Below are positions 29,378-37,858 of a stretch of DNA of 64,000 nt, piece after piece; position 1 is the stretch's first letter; each line of letters begins with the position of its first letter. The position numbers and the translations under genes were made by a program. Below the pieces are notes generated by a model that saw only the letters and a list, made by a program, of their open reading frames with translations, was not told the DNA's origin and did no database searches. The DNA lies in assembly GCF_000015865.1 (NCBI RefSeq), contig NC_009012.1, positions 3,465,081 to 3,529,080 of the forward strand, in the 5' to 3' direction. The DNA is from Acetivibrio thermocellus ATCC 27405. Its GTDB lineage: Bacteria > Bacillota > Clostridia > Acetivibrionales > Acetivibrionaceae.

Positions 29378-30142
29378 TCACCGTCCTAATGTATCATATA
29401 TGTATTTCTTTAATACCTCAAGGTCGCTTTTAAGTATAAGAACCATAGCGGTAATAAATTTTCTGTTCTTTTCAAGAGTCCTGCGGCATAGATTAAAACG
29501 TTCGGTCAATTCTTTATATGGGAGAGTTTTCCTTTTGTTGAACATTTGGTACAATGATTCATCCTCTATGATAATGTTTGCCACATTAAGACATAAAATT
29601 ATAGTATCCCGGTGCTTTGGGGAACATTCAATCAAATCTTCAATGGTCATTTTATATTCACATATTTTTAATTCCAGATTTTTAATTTCTTCTCTGGCTT
29701 CAAAATCAATGCTGTAGTCCGAATTCCTGTCATATAGAAACTTTTCTTCGAAATTGCCGGTGCTGCTGTCATTAAAGCTGCTATTACAATCGTTGAAATA
29801 TGAAAACGGAACGGCTACATTGTTCTTTTTTGTACTTCTTAAGTAATCTATAAGCCGCCTTTTTATTACCTGTTTCGAAAAACTGACGAACTTTGTTTTT
29901 TTATCTAAATCATAGGACTCAATAGCTTCATTAAAGGCAATGAGGGCAATACTGTATTCGTCGCTCTGAGTCAAGTCGTTTTTTTTACCTACCAGTTGAG
30001 ATACGCATTTTAAAATAAATGGTTTAAAATCGTCAATAAACTTGTTTCTCAGTAAATTGTCGCCATCTTTGATTCTTCTTATGATTTCCAAAAAAGAGTC
30101 TTTCTCGTGCCGGAGTAAGTTGTATGAGCCTAAATTTATCAA
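29378..30142 (-). CDS. sigI8: RNA polymerase sigma factor SigI8
   Basis: About 254 residues, SigI family, controlling extracytoplasmic polysaccharide responses. The TTG at 30142 is taken as the start: AAGGAGG lies 9 bases upstream in the mRNA, while the ATG at 30187 has no ribosome site and its first codons would include that very AGGAGG. Sigma region 2 is visible (LRNKFIDDFKPFILKCVS, DEYSIALIAFNEAIESYD, FVSFSKQVIKRRLIDYLR) and the C-terminal SigI domain ends near LPYKELTERFNLCRRTLEKN. It is co-transcribed with rsgI8, the expected membrane-bound inhibitor, and lies near xynA, a plausible target. Confidence 0.87.
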   Translation of the reverse strand: MINLGSYNLLRHEKDSFLEIIRRIKDGDNLLRNKFIDDFKPFILKCVSQLVGKKNDLTQSDEYSIALIAFNEAIESYDLDKKTKFVSFSKQVIKRRLIDYLRSTKKNNVAVPFSYFNDCNSSFNDSSTGNFEEKFLYDRNSDYSIDFEAREEIKNLELKICEYKMTIEDLIECSPKHRDTIILCLNVANIIIEDESLYQMFNKRKTLPYKELTERFNLCRRTLEKNRKFITAMVLILKSDLEVLKKYIYDTLGR

Positions 30143-30493
30143 TGAATATTCCCTCCTTACTATAAAAAATTCGTATATGGATTTCATTTTGATTCGGATA
30201 GTGACGGGAAAATGCGCAAATAAAATAAAGAAGTTTGCTCCGAGGGGCTATAATAAAGGATTTGAACTTTGGAACCTGAGAAAATTTAAAAAAGTAAGGA
30301 CAAACCGAACAAAAAAACATGCCATTATCGAAAGACTTGAGCGAAAAGAATGGAAACTCTGGGAATGTATATCTGGCGCAATGACAGATATCCGGCGCAA
30401 TGGTGACAAGGCGTAAATATAAGCTATATAAACACAAGTATATAGCTTATAAAATAAAAAACAAAAATATAAAGCTAAAGGAGAGGATGCAAA
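30143..30493. other. Divergent spacer between sigI8 and the coiled-coil gene
   Basis: Contains a perfect 12-bp inverted repeat, ATAAGCTATATA (30419-30430) and TATATAGCTTAT (30439-30450), 43 bases before the coiled-coil gene start, so in its leader or operator. I could not fit a clear SigI-type promoter before sigI8. Confidence 0.5.
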
Positions 30494-31621
30494 ATGAAAA
30501 GATTTGTAAGTTCTTTAGTAACAGCTGCATTGGTGTTTTCTGTCACGGCAAGCGCTTTTGCTTTGGAAGACCCGGTTCAGAATGAAATTTACAACAAACC
30601 GGTAACTCAAATCATTCATCCTAAATACGTTGAATCCCTTGTTGAAAGAAAAGAAGTGGAAGAAATTAGGGCGGCGTATAAGGAAGACATCGCCAAATTG
30701 GAAGAAGAGCATAAAGCTTTGCATGAAGAAATGAAAGCTTTGGAAAAAGTAAAACCTGTGGACGAAGAAGCAATGGCAGCATTAAGAGAAGAAGATAAAG
30801 CATTAAAGGACGAGATAAAAGCTAAAAGAGATGAATTAAACAAGGCAATTGAAAGAGTAAAAGAAGTTGTTAAGTATGGAGAAGCTGCAGTGGCTGAGAT
30901 TGAAAAGGCCCAGGCAGATTTTGCGAAGGAAGAAAGTGAAATAAGAGGAAGAATAGAAGAAATAAGAGCAGAAATAGAGGCTTTAAAGAAAGAAGACCCT
31001 GTGGATGAGGAAGCAATTGCAAAATTGAAGGAAGAAGAAAAAGCGTTAAACGATGAATTAAGAGTTAAAAGAGATGCATTAAATAAATCAATTGAGAGAA
31101 TTAAATTGGTTGCAAAGTATGGAGAAGCTGCAGTGGCTGAGATTGAAAAGGCCCAGGCAGATTTTGCGAAGGAAGAAAGTGAAATAAGAGGAAGAATAGA
31201 AGAAATAAGAGCAGAAATAGAGGCTTTAAAGAAAGAAGACCCTGTGGATGAGGAAGCAATTGCAAAATTGAAGGAAGAAGAAAAAGCGTTGAATGAAGAA
31301 CTCAAAGACAAAAGAGATGCATTGAAAGAGCAAATCGACAGAATTAAACTTGTTGCAGAATACGGCAATGACGTTATAGCCAAGATAGAAGAACAACAAG
31401 CATTATTTGCAGAAAAGATTGCTGCATTGGAAGAAAAGAAAAATGAAGTAAAGGAAGAATTGAAAAAATTGAGAGAAACCAAGCCTGTTGATAAGGAAGC
31501 TGTTGATGAGCTGACAAAGCAGGAAAAAAGTTTAAATGATCAGATCAAAACTGAAAAGGAAACTTTACAGACTATAATTGATGATATCATTTATAATGCA
31601 ATAACTAAGAAAGAAGCTTAA
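30494..31621 (+). CDS. Secreted coiled-coil protein with internal duplication
   Basis: A 375-residue protein with GGAGAGG 8 bases before the ATG. Signal peptide about 1-23 (ending ASAFA). The rest is charged heptad sequence, mostly K, E, A and L, expected to form one long coiled coil. A unit of 81 residues repeats about four times in divergent form (KPVDEEAMAALREEDKAL, DPVDEEAIAKLKEEEKAL, and so on), and two neighbouring units are identical in DNA over about 175 bases. There is no anchor or enzyme motif. It may be a surface or spacer protein; function unknown. Confidence 0.75.
   Translation: MKRFVSSLVTAALVFSVTASAFALEDPVQNEIYNKPVTQIIHPKYVESLVERKEVEEIRAAYKEDIAKLEEEHKALHEEMKALEKVKPVDEEAMAALREEDKALKDEIKAKRDELNKAIERVKEVVKYGEAAVAEIEKAQADFAKEESEIRGRIEEIRAEIEALKKEDPVDEEAIAKLKEEEKALNDELRVKRDALNKSIERIKLVAKYGEAAVAEIEKAQADFAKEESEIRGRIEEIRAEIEALKKEDPVDEEAIAKLKEEEKALNEELKDKRDALKEQIDRIKLVAEYGNDVIAKIEEQQALFAEKIAALEEKKNEVKEELKKLRETKPVDKEAVDELTKQEKSLNDQIKTEKETLQTIIDDIIYNAITKKEA
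30876..31293 (+). repeat. 243-bp tandem duplication inside the coiled-coil gene
   Basis: The stretch 30876-31050 is repeated at 31119-31293 with essentially no differences, at an offset of 243 bases (81 codons, in frame). Sequence between the identical blocks is similar but diverged. Confidence 0.9.
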
Positions 31622-31656
31622 AAGGAGATAATATAGCATTGTGCAGGAATGAATAA

Positions 31657-31702
31657 GGAAATTCCTTCTTGGTGTGAATCGAACACTAAGGAGGAATTTT
31701 TT
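31657..31702 (+). terminator. Terminator after the coiled-coil gene
   Basis: AAATTCCTTCTT pairs with AAGGAGGAATT (one mismatch), with an inner GTGT/ACAC stem, and ends in six T. Confidence 0.7.
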
Positions 31703-31798
31703 ATGTTTATTTTAGAATAGAACATTACCGGCTTCTATAGCTTTGAAAAAGAAAATGGTTTATGATAAAAACAAAACAGAGAACTGTCCTTAAGTGAG

Positions 31799-32518
31799 GT
31801 GGAAAGCAGATTGCCGGGAAGAATCAAGAAGATAGAGGAGAAAGACAAAAAAGCAGAACAGAGAACCGTCCCCTGTTCTATGCTTCCTTTTTGGAGTGAA
31901 CTTTGTGACAGTGAGAAGGAAATGATTGAGCAAAGCAGCATTAAAGCCAGGTATGAAAAAGGCATGATTTTAAATCGCTCAGAGCAGGAATGCAAAGGCA
32001 TTATGTTATTGTTATCGGGCGGGCTGCGGACTTATATTGTTTCGGATGAAGGGCGGGAGGTTACACTGTTTCGTGTCGGCAAAGGAGAGACATGTGTTTT
32101 GTCCGGTTCCTGCCTTATGGATTCAATTGTTTTTGACGTTATGATAGAGGCTGTGGAGGATACGGAAGTGATAATAATTCCAACCTCTGTGCTGTCACAA
32201 ATCATGAAGGAAAATCCCCGGGTTGAAGTGTATTTGTATAAAACTGCCATGGAACGCTTTTCGGATGTCATGTGGACAATGCAGCAAATTCTTTTTATGA
32301 GAGCGGACAAAAGGGTTGCCATTTTTCTGTGGGATGAATTGGCCAAAAGCAATCATACAACCATATATCTGACCCATGATGAAATTGCCCGTTATATAGG
32401 CAGTGCACGGGAGGTTGTAACAAAAGTGCTGAAGTACTTTGCCAGGGAAGGCGTAGTGTCTTTGGGTAGAGGAAAAATTGAGGTTATTGACAGGAATAAA
32501 CTAAAAAAATATCTGTAA
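31799..32518 (+). CDS. Crp/Fnr-family transcriptional regulator
   Basis: Up to 239 residues. Residues about 28-150 are a cyclic-nucleotide-type beta roll (GLRTYIVSDEGREVTLFRVGKGE), and about 165-235 a winged helix (TTIYLTHDEIARYIGSAREVV). The run GETCVLSGSCL is typical of redox-responsive anaerobe members. The start is uncertain: GTG 31799 gives an N-terminal tail partly encoded by a palindromic repeat (31856-31878), while ATG 31880 would give a normal Crp N terminus (MLPFWSELCDSEKE) but has no clear ribosome site. The next two genes encode Fe-S proteins, so control of redox genes is likely. Confidence 0.85.
   Translation: MESRLPGRIKKIEEKDKKAEQRTVPCSMLPFWSELCDSEKEMIEQSSIKARYEKGMILNRSEQECKGIMLLLSGGLRTYIVSDEGREVTLFRVGKGETCVLSGSCLMDSIVFDVMIEAVEDTEVIIIPTSVLSQIMKENPRVEVYLYKTAMERFSDVMWTMQQILFMRADKRVAIFLWDELAKSNHTTIYLTHDEIARYIGSAREVVTKVLKYFAREGVVSLGRGKIEVIDRNKLKKYL
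31856..31878. repeat. Palindromic repeat in the 5' part of the Crp/Fnr gene
   Basis: GAACAG and CTGTTC enclose AGAACCGTCCC. A variant (ACAGAGAACTGTCC) lies about 80 bases upstream at 31775-31788, and the same AGAACCGTCC core is in the terminator stem at 13103-13140, suggesting a dispersed repeat family. Confidence 0.6.
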
Positions 32519-32538
32519 TGTGACTTGGTTACATACAC

Positions 32539-32587
32539 CACCTTGGCTTTCTGATAATCTTTTGTCAGAAGACCAAGGTGTTTTTTT
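32539..32587 (+). terminator. Terminator or attenuator between Crp/Fnr and ferredoxin genes
   Basis: CACCTTGG and CCAAGGTG, with inner TTTCTGA/TCAGAAG pairing, are followed by eight T. Confidence 0.85.
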
Positions 32588-32602
32588 AATGGAGGGGTGA
32601 AA

Positions 32603-32800
32603 ATGTCACCGAAAAAATATGCTTCAGTTGACCGGAGCCGATGCGCTTCTTGCGGTGAATGCACCCGAGTCTGTCCTAAAGGTGCAATTAATGTGTTCTA
32701 TGGGTGTTTTGCCGCGGTAAATATCGAAAACTGTATCGGTTGCGGCAAGTGTGCAAGGGCCTGCCCTGCCGGATGCATTAAAGTCAATTCGTTTCGCTGA
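32603..32800 (+). CDS. Small 2[4Fe-4S] ferredoxin
   Basis: About 65 residues, start ATG 32603 with GGAGG 7 bases upstream. Two cluster motifs are seen: CASCGECTRVCP and CIGCGKCARACP, spaced as in bacterial ferredoxins, with extra cysteines (YGCFA, GCIKV). It transfers low-potential electrons in the cytoplasm. It precedes a membrane Fe-S protein by 34 bases and likely works with it. Confidence 0.88.
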   Translation: MSPKKYASVDRSRCASCGECTRVCPKGAINVFYGCFAAVNIENCIGCGKCARACPAGCIKVNSFR

Positions 32801-32834
32801 TGAATTTAATAATTAAAGACAGGGGTGAGAGGTT

Positions 32835-33425
32835 GTGAAAAGCAAGTACTGGTATGATTACCTTTGGATTTGGTCAATAGTTTATTTTTCACTGGGTTTT
32901 TTTAATATTTTGTTTGCATGGCTGGGTATGATTGATTTTTTCGTACCCATTATTATTGCAATATTTGCCGGAAACAAGTGGTTTTGCAATAGATTGTGCG
33001 GTCGGGGACAACTGTTTTCCAAATTGGGAGGAGCGCTTAAATTTTTTGGAAACAGACAGGCTCCCCGATGGCTGGTGTCGAAATGGTTCAGATATGGTTT
33101 TCTTGCATTTTTCCTTGCCATGTTTTTAAACATGATATTCCAGACTTATTTGGTTGCATCAAAAGCAAGAACACTAAATGAAGCAATAAAGCTGTTCTGG
33201 ACATTCGAAGTGCCTTGGAGATGGACCTATAAAGCAGGGACTGTTCCCGATTGGATTGCGCAGTTTAGTTTTGGCTTTTATGGTTTGATGCTTACATCCA
33301 TGCTGATCGGACTTGTTGTAATGGTGCTTTACAAGCCCAGAACATGGTGTGTCTCCTGTCCAATGGGAACCATGACCCAATCCATCTGCAAATTAAAACA
33401 CAGATCAAATTTGAATAAAAAATAA
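32835..33425 (+). CDS. Membrane 4Fe-4S protein, NapH/NosR-like
   Basis: A 196-residue protein with about four membrane spans (LWIWSIVYFSLGFFNILFAW, IDFFVPIIIAIFAG, YGFLAFFLAMFLNMIF, FGFYGLMLTSMLIGLVVMVL). Two short cysteine motifs, CNRLCGRGQL and CVSCPMGTM, face the membrane surface and resemble the quinol dehydrogenase or maturation proteins of the NapH/NosR/RdxA group, although the full C-x2-C-x2-C-x3-C pattern is reduced. With the ferredoxin before it, a membrane electron-transfer role is likely; substrate unknown. GTG start with AGAGG just upstream. Confidence 0.7.
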   Translation: MKSKYWYDYLWIWSIVYFSLGFFNILFAWLGMIDFFVPIIIAIFAGNKWFCNRLCGRGQLFSKLGGALKFFGNRQAPRWLVSKWFRYGFLAFFLAMFLNMIFQTYLVASKARTLNEAIKLFWTFEVPWRWTYKAGTVPDWIAQFSFGFYGLMLTSMLIGLVVMVLYKPRTWCVSCPMGTMTQSICKLKHRSNLNKK

Positions 33426-33444
33426 AGGGATGTTTATTCAAATT

Positions 33445-33957
33445 CTAAACATGTTTTTCGAGCCTGTGGACGACAGGGATTGCTATGATTCCTCCAATTA
33501 ACGCTGTCACAAGCTGAGGCCAGCCAAAAGCCGCACCGGCTAAAGCCATTGCCTTGTTTTGAGGCAGCAGTTTGAAAAATGGAATGATGTAAAGTAAAGA
33601 ACCGTAAATAACTGCGAATTTTGCGATCGATCCTGCAATTATGCCGGCAACTTTTTTCTTCCTGAAAATATAAAATGCGAGTACAAGAACAAAGTTGCCC
33701 AATGCCACAAACGGAGCCAGCGGCAATGGCAGCGTTGCACCTGTAAGGATGGCTCCATAAGGTGCCAGAACGGATATTACCGTACCGCTGAAAAGTCCGA
33801 CCAGGCCTGCAGATATAATAAGGCAGGCATTAACCAAAGGTCCAACTATAAAGTTGCTGTTTGGCCCCAAAGGAATAAACCTTCCAATGAATTGAAAAAT
33901 CACGGTTAATGCCAAAAGCATGGCTGTTCTTGTCAAATATTTGAGCTTGTCATTCAT
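33445..33957 (-). CDS. ECF-type vitamin transporter S component
   Basis: About 170 residues with five or six hydrophobic segments. The start at 33957 is chosen because AAAGGAA lies 8 bases upstream and the family opening (KYLTRTAMLLALTVIFQFIG) follows. S components bind a vitamin or metal and dock on a shared EcfA-EcfT module encoded elsewhere. The ligand cannot be told. Confidence 0.75.
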   Translation of the reverse strand: MNDKLKYLTRTAMLLALTVIFQFIGRFIPLGPNSNFIVGPLVNACLIISAGLVGLFSGTVISVLAPYGAILTGATLPLPLAPFVALGNFVLVLAFYIFRKKKVAGIIAGSIAKFAVIYGSLLYIIPFFKLLPQNKAMALAGAAFGWPQLVTALIGGIIAIPVVHRLEKHV

Positions 33958-34304
33958 TTTGATTTCCTTTCTTTTCTGTTGTTTTATTGTTTTCACTATT
34001 ATTTTTTACCCGGAGTTTGATAAATAATGCGCAAAATAACAGGAAACGGTTCTCTGTTTGATACCTTCCCGTTGCCGTTGTAAATTGAAGGTAAAATGAT
34101 TTTTTATAACATGGATATATTATACATTAGTTATATCATTTGCCAAAAAACAGGAACAGAACAATAATTTCATATAATATGGCAGTCAATAAAAATTTTG
34201 TTTTTATAGTTAACCTCAAAATAATAAAATTTTAGCCGATAAATAAGAAAGAGGCATATATCCAAGTAATTTTAAAAAATATTAAAAAATGGAGGAGTTC
34301 TCAA
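33958..34304. other. Divergent spacer before the solute-binding gene
   Basis: AT-rich. At 34079-34110 it carries the TGTAAATTGA ... GATTTTTTATAAC block also present upstream of sfsA, possibly a shared promoter element. No other feature is seen. Confidence 0.4.
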
Positions 34305-35177
34305 ATGAAGAGAATTTTTGCTCTATGGCTTGCCATGACACTTATTTTTGTGTTATCAGGATGTAAAAGTGTTGAAAGCAGTAGTAGCAATAATGAACCT
34401 CCACCGGCAGAAACTATGGCAAATGAGCGAAATAATGAAAAAAAAGATGCTGTAAAAAACGAAACTGCTGAAAATGAGCTGCAAGTCTCATGGTTTGAAA
34501 ATCCTCCGCATATCTTTATTGACAAGGAAAGCGGAAAATTGACGGGTGCTGTGTATGATTTGCTTGAACAAAAAATAGCACCAAAAATGAATGTAAAACT
34601 TGTATGGGATAAGGAAGGAACCTCCATTCCAAGGCAAACAGCCAATTTTGAGGCTAATACCAAACCCTTTGCCGCTGCCTTGCTTACCAAGAATCCCGAA
34701 AGAGAAAGCATTTCCATATGTTCCGAGAAACCCTTTTTTAACAGTCAAACTGCAATAGCAATAAAAAAAGATAATCCACTGAATGAAATCAAAAAAGTTG
34801 ATGACATACTTGACCTTAAAATCGGTTATGCTGAAAAAAGCTTTATAAGTGAGTTTATGAAAGATTCCAGGGTACAGTTTGATTTTGTATCCGCAAGCAA
34901 CTATCACGAAACAAATCTGAAAAGGCTTATATCAGACAGAATAGATGCAGTTTATGCTCCGGACAAAGCGGCACTTTTGGCATTGATAGAACAAATGGAA
35001 CTGGAAGATGATATAAAAATAATTGACCTTCCTGAAAACAAAGCAGGTTTTTATGTGGTATTTTCCAAAGCGGCAAGCAATTTTGCAGAAAAATACAATG
35101 AAGCAGTAAAAGATATGGATTTGGAAAAAGAGTATCTTGACATGTTGGCAAAATATATTGACATATCAAAGCTGTAA
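34305..35177 (+). CDS. Solute-binding lipoprotein (family 3 type)
   Basis: A 290-residue protein. The signal peptide ends in a lipobox (VLSGCKS), followed by a Ser/Asn/Glu-rich stalk. The remainder has the amino-acid-binding-type fold (SWFENPPHIFIDKESGKLTG, KIGYAEKSFISEFM, YAPDKAALLALI). GGAGGAG precedes the ATG. No transporter permease or ATPase is nearby; instead a chemoreceptor gene follows 124 bases later, so it may feed a sensory pathway. Ligand unknown. Confidence 0.78.
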   Translation: MKRIFALWLAMTLIFVLSGCKSVESSSSNNEPPPAETMANERNNEKKDAVKNETAENELQVSWFENPPHIFIDKESGKLTGAVYDLLEQKIAPKMNVKLVWDKEGTSIPRQTANFEANTKPFAAALLTKNPERESISICSEKPFFNSQTAIAIKKDNPLNEIKKVDDILDLKIGYAEKSFISEFMKDSRVQFDFVSASNYHETNLKRLISDRIDAVYAPDKAALLALIEQMELEDDIKIIDLPENKAGFYVVFSKAASNFAEKYNEAVKDMDLEKEYLDMLAKYIDISKL

Positions 35178-35301
35178 TTGTGTTTATTATACTTTTAGAA
35201 TCTGTCAAACAACTGATGTTGTTTATTTGCGTATACGACACTTTTGAATGTTTTTTAGTCAATTCTTTTCTTTCCAAATCAAACTCTTGGGGGGAATTAT
35301 A

Positions 35302-36957
35302 ATGAGATTTTTACCACAACAAAAAGATAAATCTTTAAACAATAATTCTGAAACAAAGAAAGTTGAATTTGGACATGTAAAAAAACTATCATCACGTTTT
35401 TCTGTGCCGACGATAATCAGTGTTATAGCTTTTTTGATTGTGTATAATTGCGCTGCTGCAATTATTGCTTATAATTCACACAATAAAGAATTGAAAGAAA
35501 GAGCAGAGGGATTTTTAAGGATTGCAGAAGTATCTTCGGTCGAACCTCTATGGCAATTAAATTTTGCCGCACTTGAGTCTATAGGCGATTCTTTGATGGA
35601 AAACGATGAAGTTGCGGCTATTGAAATATTCGATTATAATAATACATCTTTATTTAGGAAAGAAAAAGCTGGTGAACAATATCATGAGAAAAATTTATTG
35701 CCTCCTTTAAAATGTGATGTCTTGAGAGGGGAAGAAAATATTGGAAGAATAGAATTAACCGTTACTAACTACTATGCCAGAAAAGAAACATTCGGAAGAA
35801 TAATCGAAGAACTGGCCCAGGCTGTGATAATTACACTTATTTTTTGGGGAATAATTTTATTCGTTTCCAGAAGTATTGTAAAATCTATAAAAAAGCTCTG
35901 CGAGCTTGTTGAAAAAATATCCTGCGGAGATCTTACCTCAACCGTTGAGATTGATTCGGAAGATGAGATCGGCTTTTTAGGGAAAAAAATTCTCGAAATG
36001 TCAGATAATCTTTCACATTTAATAATTAAAATAGATGAAACTTCAAACTTACTAAGTGCTTCCTCGACAGAACTTGCTAAATCCACAAATTTGAATTATA
36101 AGCTCAATAAGGAGATATCCCTTGCAATTGAACAAATAGCACAAGGTGTTACACAACAGGCAATAGATATAAATGAAGGTGTTCAGGAGATTAATGAGCT
36201 TGCCGACATAATTGAAAAGGTTATTGCGTCAACAAACATCCTCGAGAATGAAATAACAAACACGGAAGAATTAAAGAATATAGGTATGGAAAATATCAAT
36301 AACCTTAGCGAAAAAACCAGGAAAAATACAGAGTTTTCCAAAAAGATAAGTGAAATTTTGCTAAATTCTCAAAAAGGAGTAGAAGAAATAGGCAAAGTAT
36401 CAGAAACCATATCGAATATTTCAGCCCAAACAAACCTTCTTTCCCTAAATGCGGCTATTGAAGCGGCAAAAGCAGGAGAAGCCGGGAAAGGATTTGCCGT
36501 AGTCGCAGATGAAGTAAGAAAGCTGGCGGAGCAGTCATCCAAATCTGTTAACGAAATAAATAAAATAATAAATGATATAAAATTAAATACAAATAATATG
36601 AAAGAAATGATAATTGAAATAAATGAAATTTTAAAAGACCAGGCAAATTCTGCGGCTCAGACCAATAAGATATTTAATGAAATTGCGAAGGCAATAGAGA
36701 ATACAAAGCTCAGAGTGGAAGACGTGTTTTCACTGGGAAACAATATGGAGGCAAAGAAGAATAAAATAGTTGAAATGATGAACGATTTGTCTGCAATTAT
36801 GCAACAAACAGCGTCCAGCACCCAGGAAGTATCCACATCGGTAGATGAGTTTTCAAAAATGGTTGAAAAACTTAATAAAACAAGTTCAGATATGGAAAAT
36901 ACAGCAAAATCCCTTTCGGAATCAATAGGGAAGTTTCTTGTGGACAAAAACAAGTGA
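35302..36957 (+). CDS. Methyl-accepting chemotaxis protein
   Basis: About 551 residues; ATG 35302 has GGGGGGA upstream. Membrane spans at about 33-56 ([22 protein letters not shown]) and 173-193 ([17 protein letters not shown]) flank an external sensor region of about 115 residues. A HAMP domain follows (about 195-262), then a long helical signalling domain whose conserved tip, [20 protein letters not shown], docks CheA/CheW. The external region is short and of a type often called double-Cache-unrelated; ligand unknown. It follows a lone solute-binding protein that may present the ligand. Confidence 0.92.
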   Translation: MRFLPQQKDKSLNNNSETKKVEFGHVKKLSSRFSVPTIISVIAFLIVYNCAAAIIAYNSHNKELKERAEGFLRIAEVSSVEPLWQLNFAALESIGDSLMENDEVAAIEIFDYNNTSLFRKEKAGEQYHEKNLLPPLKCDVLRGEENIGRIELTVTNYYARKETFGRIIEELAQAVIITLIFWGIILFVSRSIVKSIKKLCELVEKISCGDLTSTVEIDSEDEIGFLGKKILEMSDNLSHLIIKIDETSNLLSASSTELAKSTNLNYKLNKEISLAIEQIAQGVTQQAIDINEGVQEINELADIIEKVIASTNILENEITNTEELKNIGMENINNLSEKTRKNTEFSKKISEILLNSQKGVEEIGKVSETISNISAQTNLLSLNAAIEAAKAGEAGKGFAVVADEVRKLAEQSSKSVNEINKIINDIKLNTNNMKEMIIEINEILKDQANSAAQTNKIFNEIAKAIENTKLRVEDVFSLGNNMEAKKNKIVEMMNDLSAIMQQTASSTQEVSTSVDEFSKMVEKLNKTSSDMENTAKSLSESIGKFLVDKNK

Positions 36958-37170
36958 TAAGACTTGTCAATGTTTTTGAAGGCAGTCCCTTCGCAGGAAA
37001 TAAGTTAAGCTTTCTTGCGGAGGGATTTGCACATAGGTTGCAGGAAGCTAAAATAACAACTGAAAATGCTTTAATGTGCACACTCTGTGTTTCTAGTTTA
37101 GCTGTATCATACATGAATTTTGCCGCCTTTGGTTCAAGAACGTGTAAAAATACCAAAGCGGCTAAGTTAC
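36954..37170 (+). pseudogene. Possible 5' remnant of a PhzF-like isomerase gene
   Basis: A GTG overlapping the chemoreceptor stop leads to [19 protein letters not shown], which resembles the opening of PhzF-family isomerases (F-x3-PF-x-GN). The resemblance is lost within about 40 residues and the frame then runs into the neighbouring pseudogene. Very weak; may be chance. Confidence 0.2.
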
Positions 37171-37795
37171 TCAACGTATCCGGATCAGTTTGCCTGCATC
37201 CATTTCACAAACGGTGTCACACAAAGCATCGATATCTTCGCTGTAATGGGAGAACAAAATAATTGTAACTCCCTGACGGTTTAAATTTTTAAACAGTGTT
37301 CTCATTTCAGTGACACCTTGTTTGTCAAGCCCGGTCATGGGCTCATCAAGTATCAGTAATTCCGGCTTTTCCATTATGGCCTGTGCTATTGCCAGCCTGT
37401 GGCGCATTCCCAGAGAATATTTTCGAACAGTTTTTTTTCATATGGGGATCAAGTCCTACTTTCAAAAGAGTTTCCTTAATTTCCTCAACACTTACTTTCT
37501 TACGTATGCCGGCAAGCAGTTTTAAATTTTTATATCCGCTTAATGAACCTATAAAACCGGGGTTTTCTATAATTATTCCTATATCCTAGGAAGCTAATGG
37601 CGTTACTTTCTTTCCGTTCACTATAATCTCACCCGACGTCAGTGTCATAAAGCCGCATATGCACTTGAACAATACTGTTTTGCCCGAACCATTGCGACCG
37701 ATAATTCCGTGTATTTTTCCTATCTCAAAACTGACATTTACATTATTTAACGCCACCGTTTCTTTAAATGCTTTACAGGCATCTCTTACTTCCAC
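37171..37795 (-). pseudogene. ABC transporter ATP-binding protein, broken
   Basis: The first part gives Walker A (GRNGSGKTVLFKCICGF) but meets TAG at about 37586 after KKVTPLAS. Reading on in the same frame gives DIGIIIENPGFIGSL. At an eight-T run (about 37431-37438 on the plus strand) one extra base shifts the frame; the other frame has YSLGMRHRLAIAQAI (signature) and LLILDEPMTGLDKQG (Walker B). Two lesions, so no full ATPase. It would have served the two permease genes behind it. Confidence 0.85.
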
Positions 37796-37858
37796 TATAT
37801 TATCACATTACCAACTGTATTGTTCATTTTTTACCATCCTTTCTCTCCATAAATCACA

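Noticed and set aside
30400-30585. Short frame ahead of the coiled-coil gene
   Set aside because: Overlaps the leader hairpin and the true start with its ribosome site; no supporting signals.
30616-31482. Minus-strand frame of 288 codons opposite the coiled-coil gene
   Set aside because: Ser/Phe/Ala-rich mirror of Lys/Glu-rich codons; no start signal, and the plus-strand gene has a signal peptide and ribosome site.
37171-37262. Plus-strand continuation of the 36954 frame
   Set aside because: It runs antisense across the ABC ATPase remnant and has no family resemblance there.
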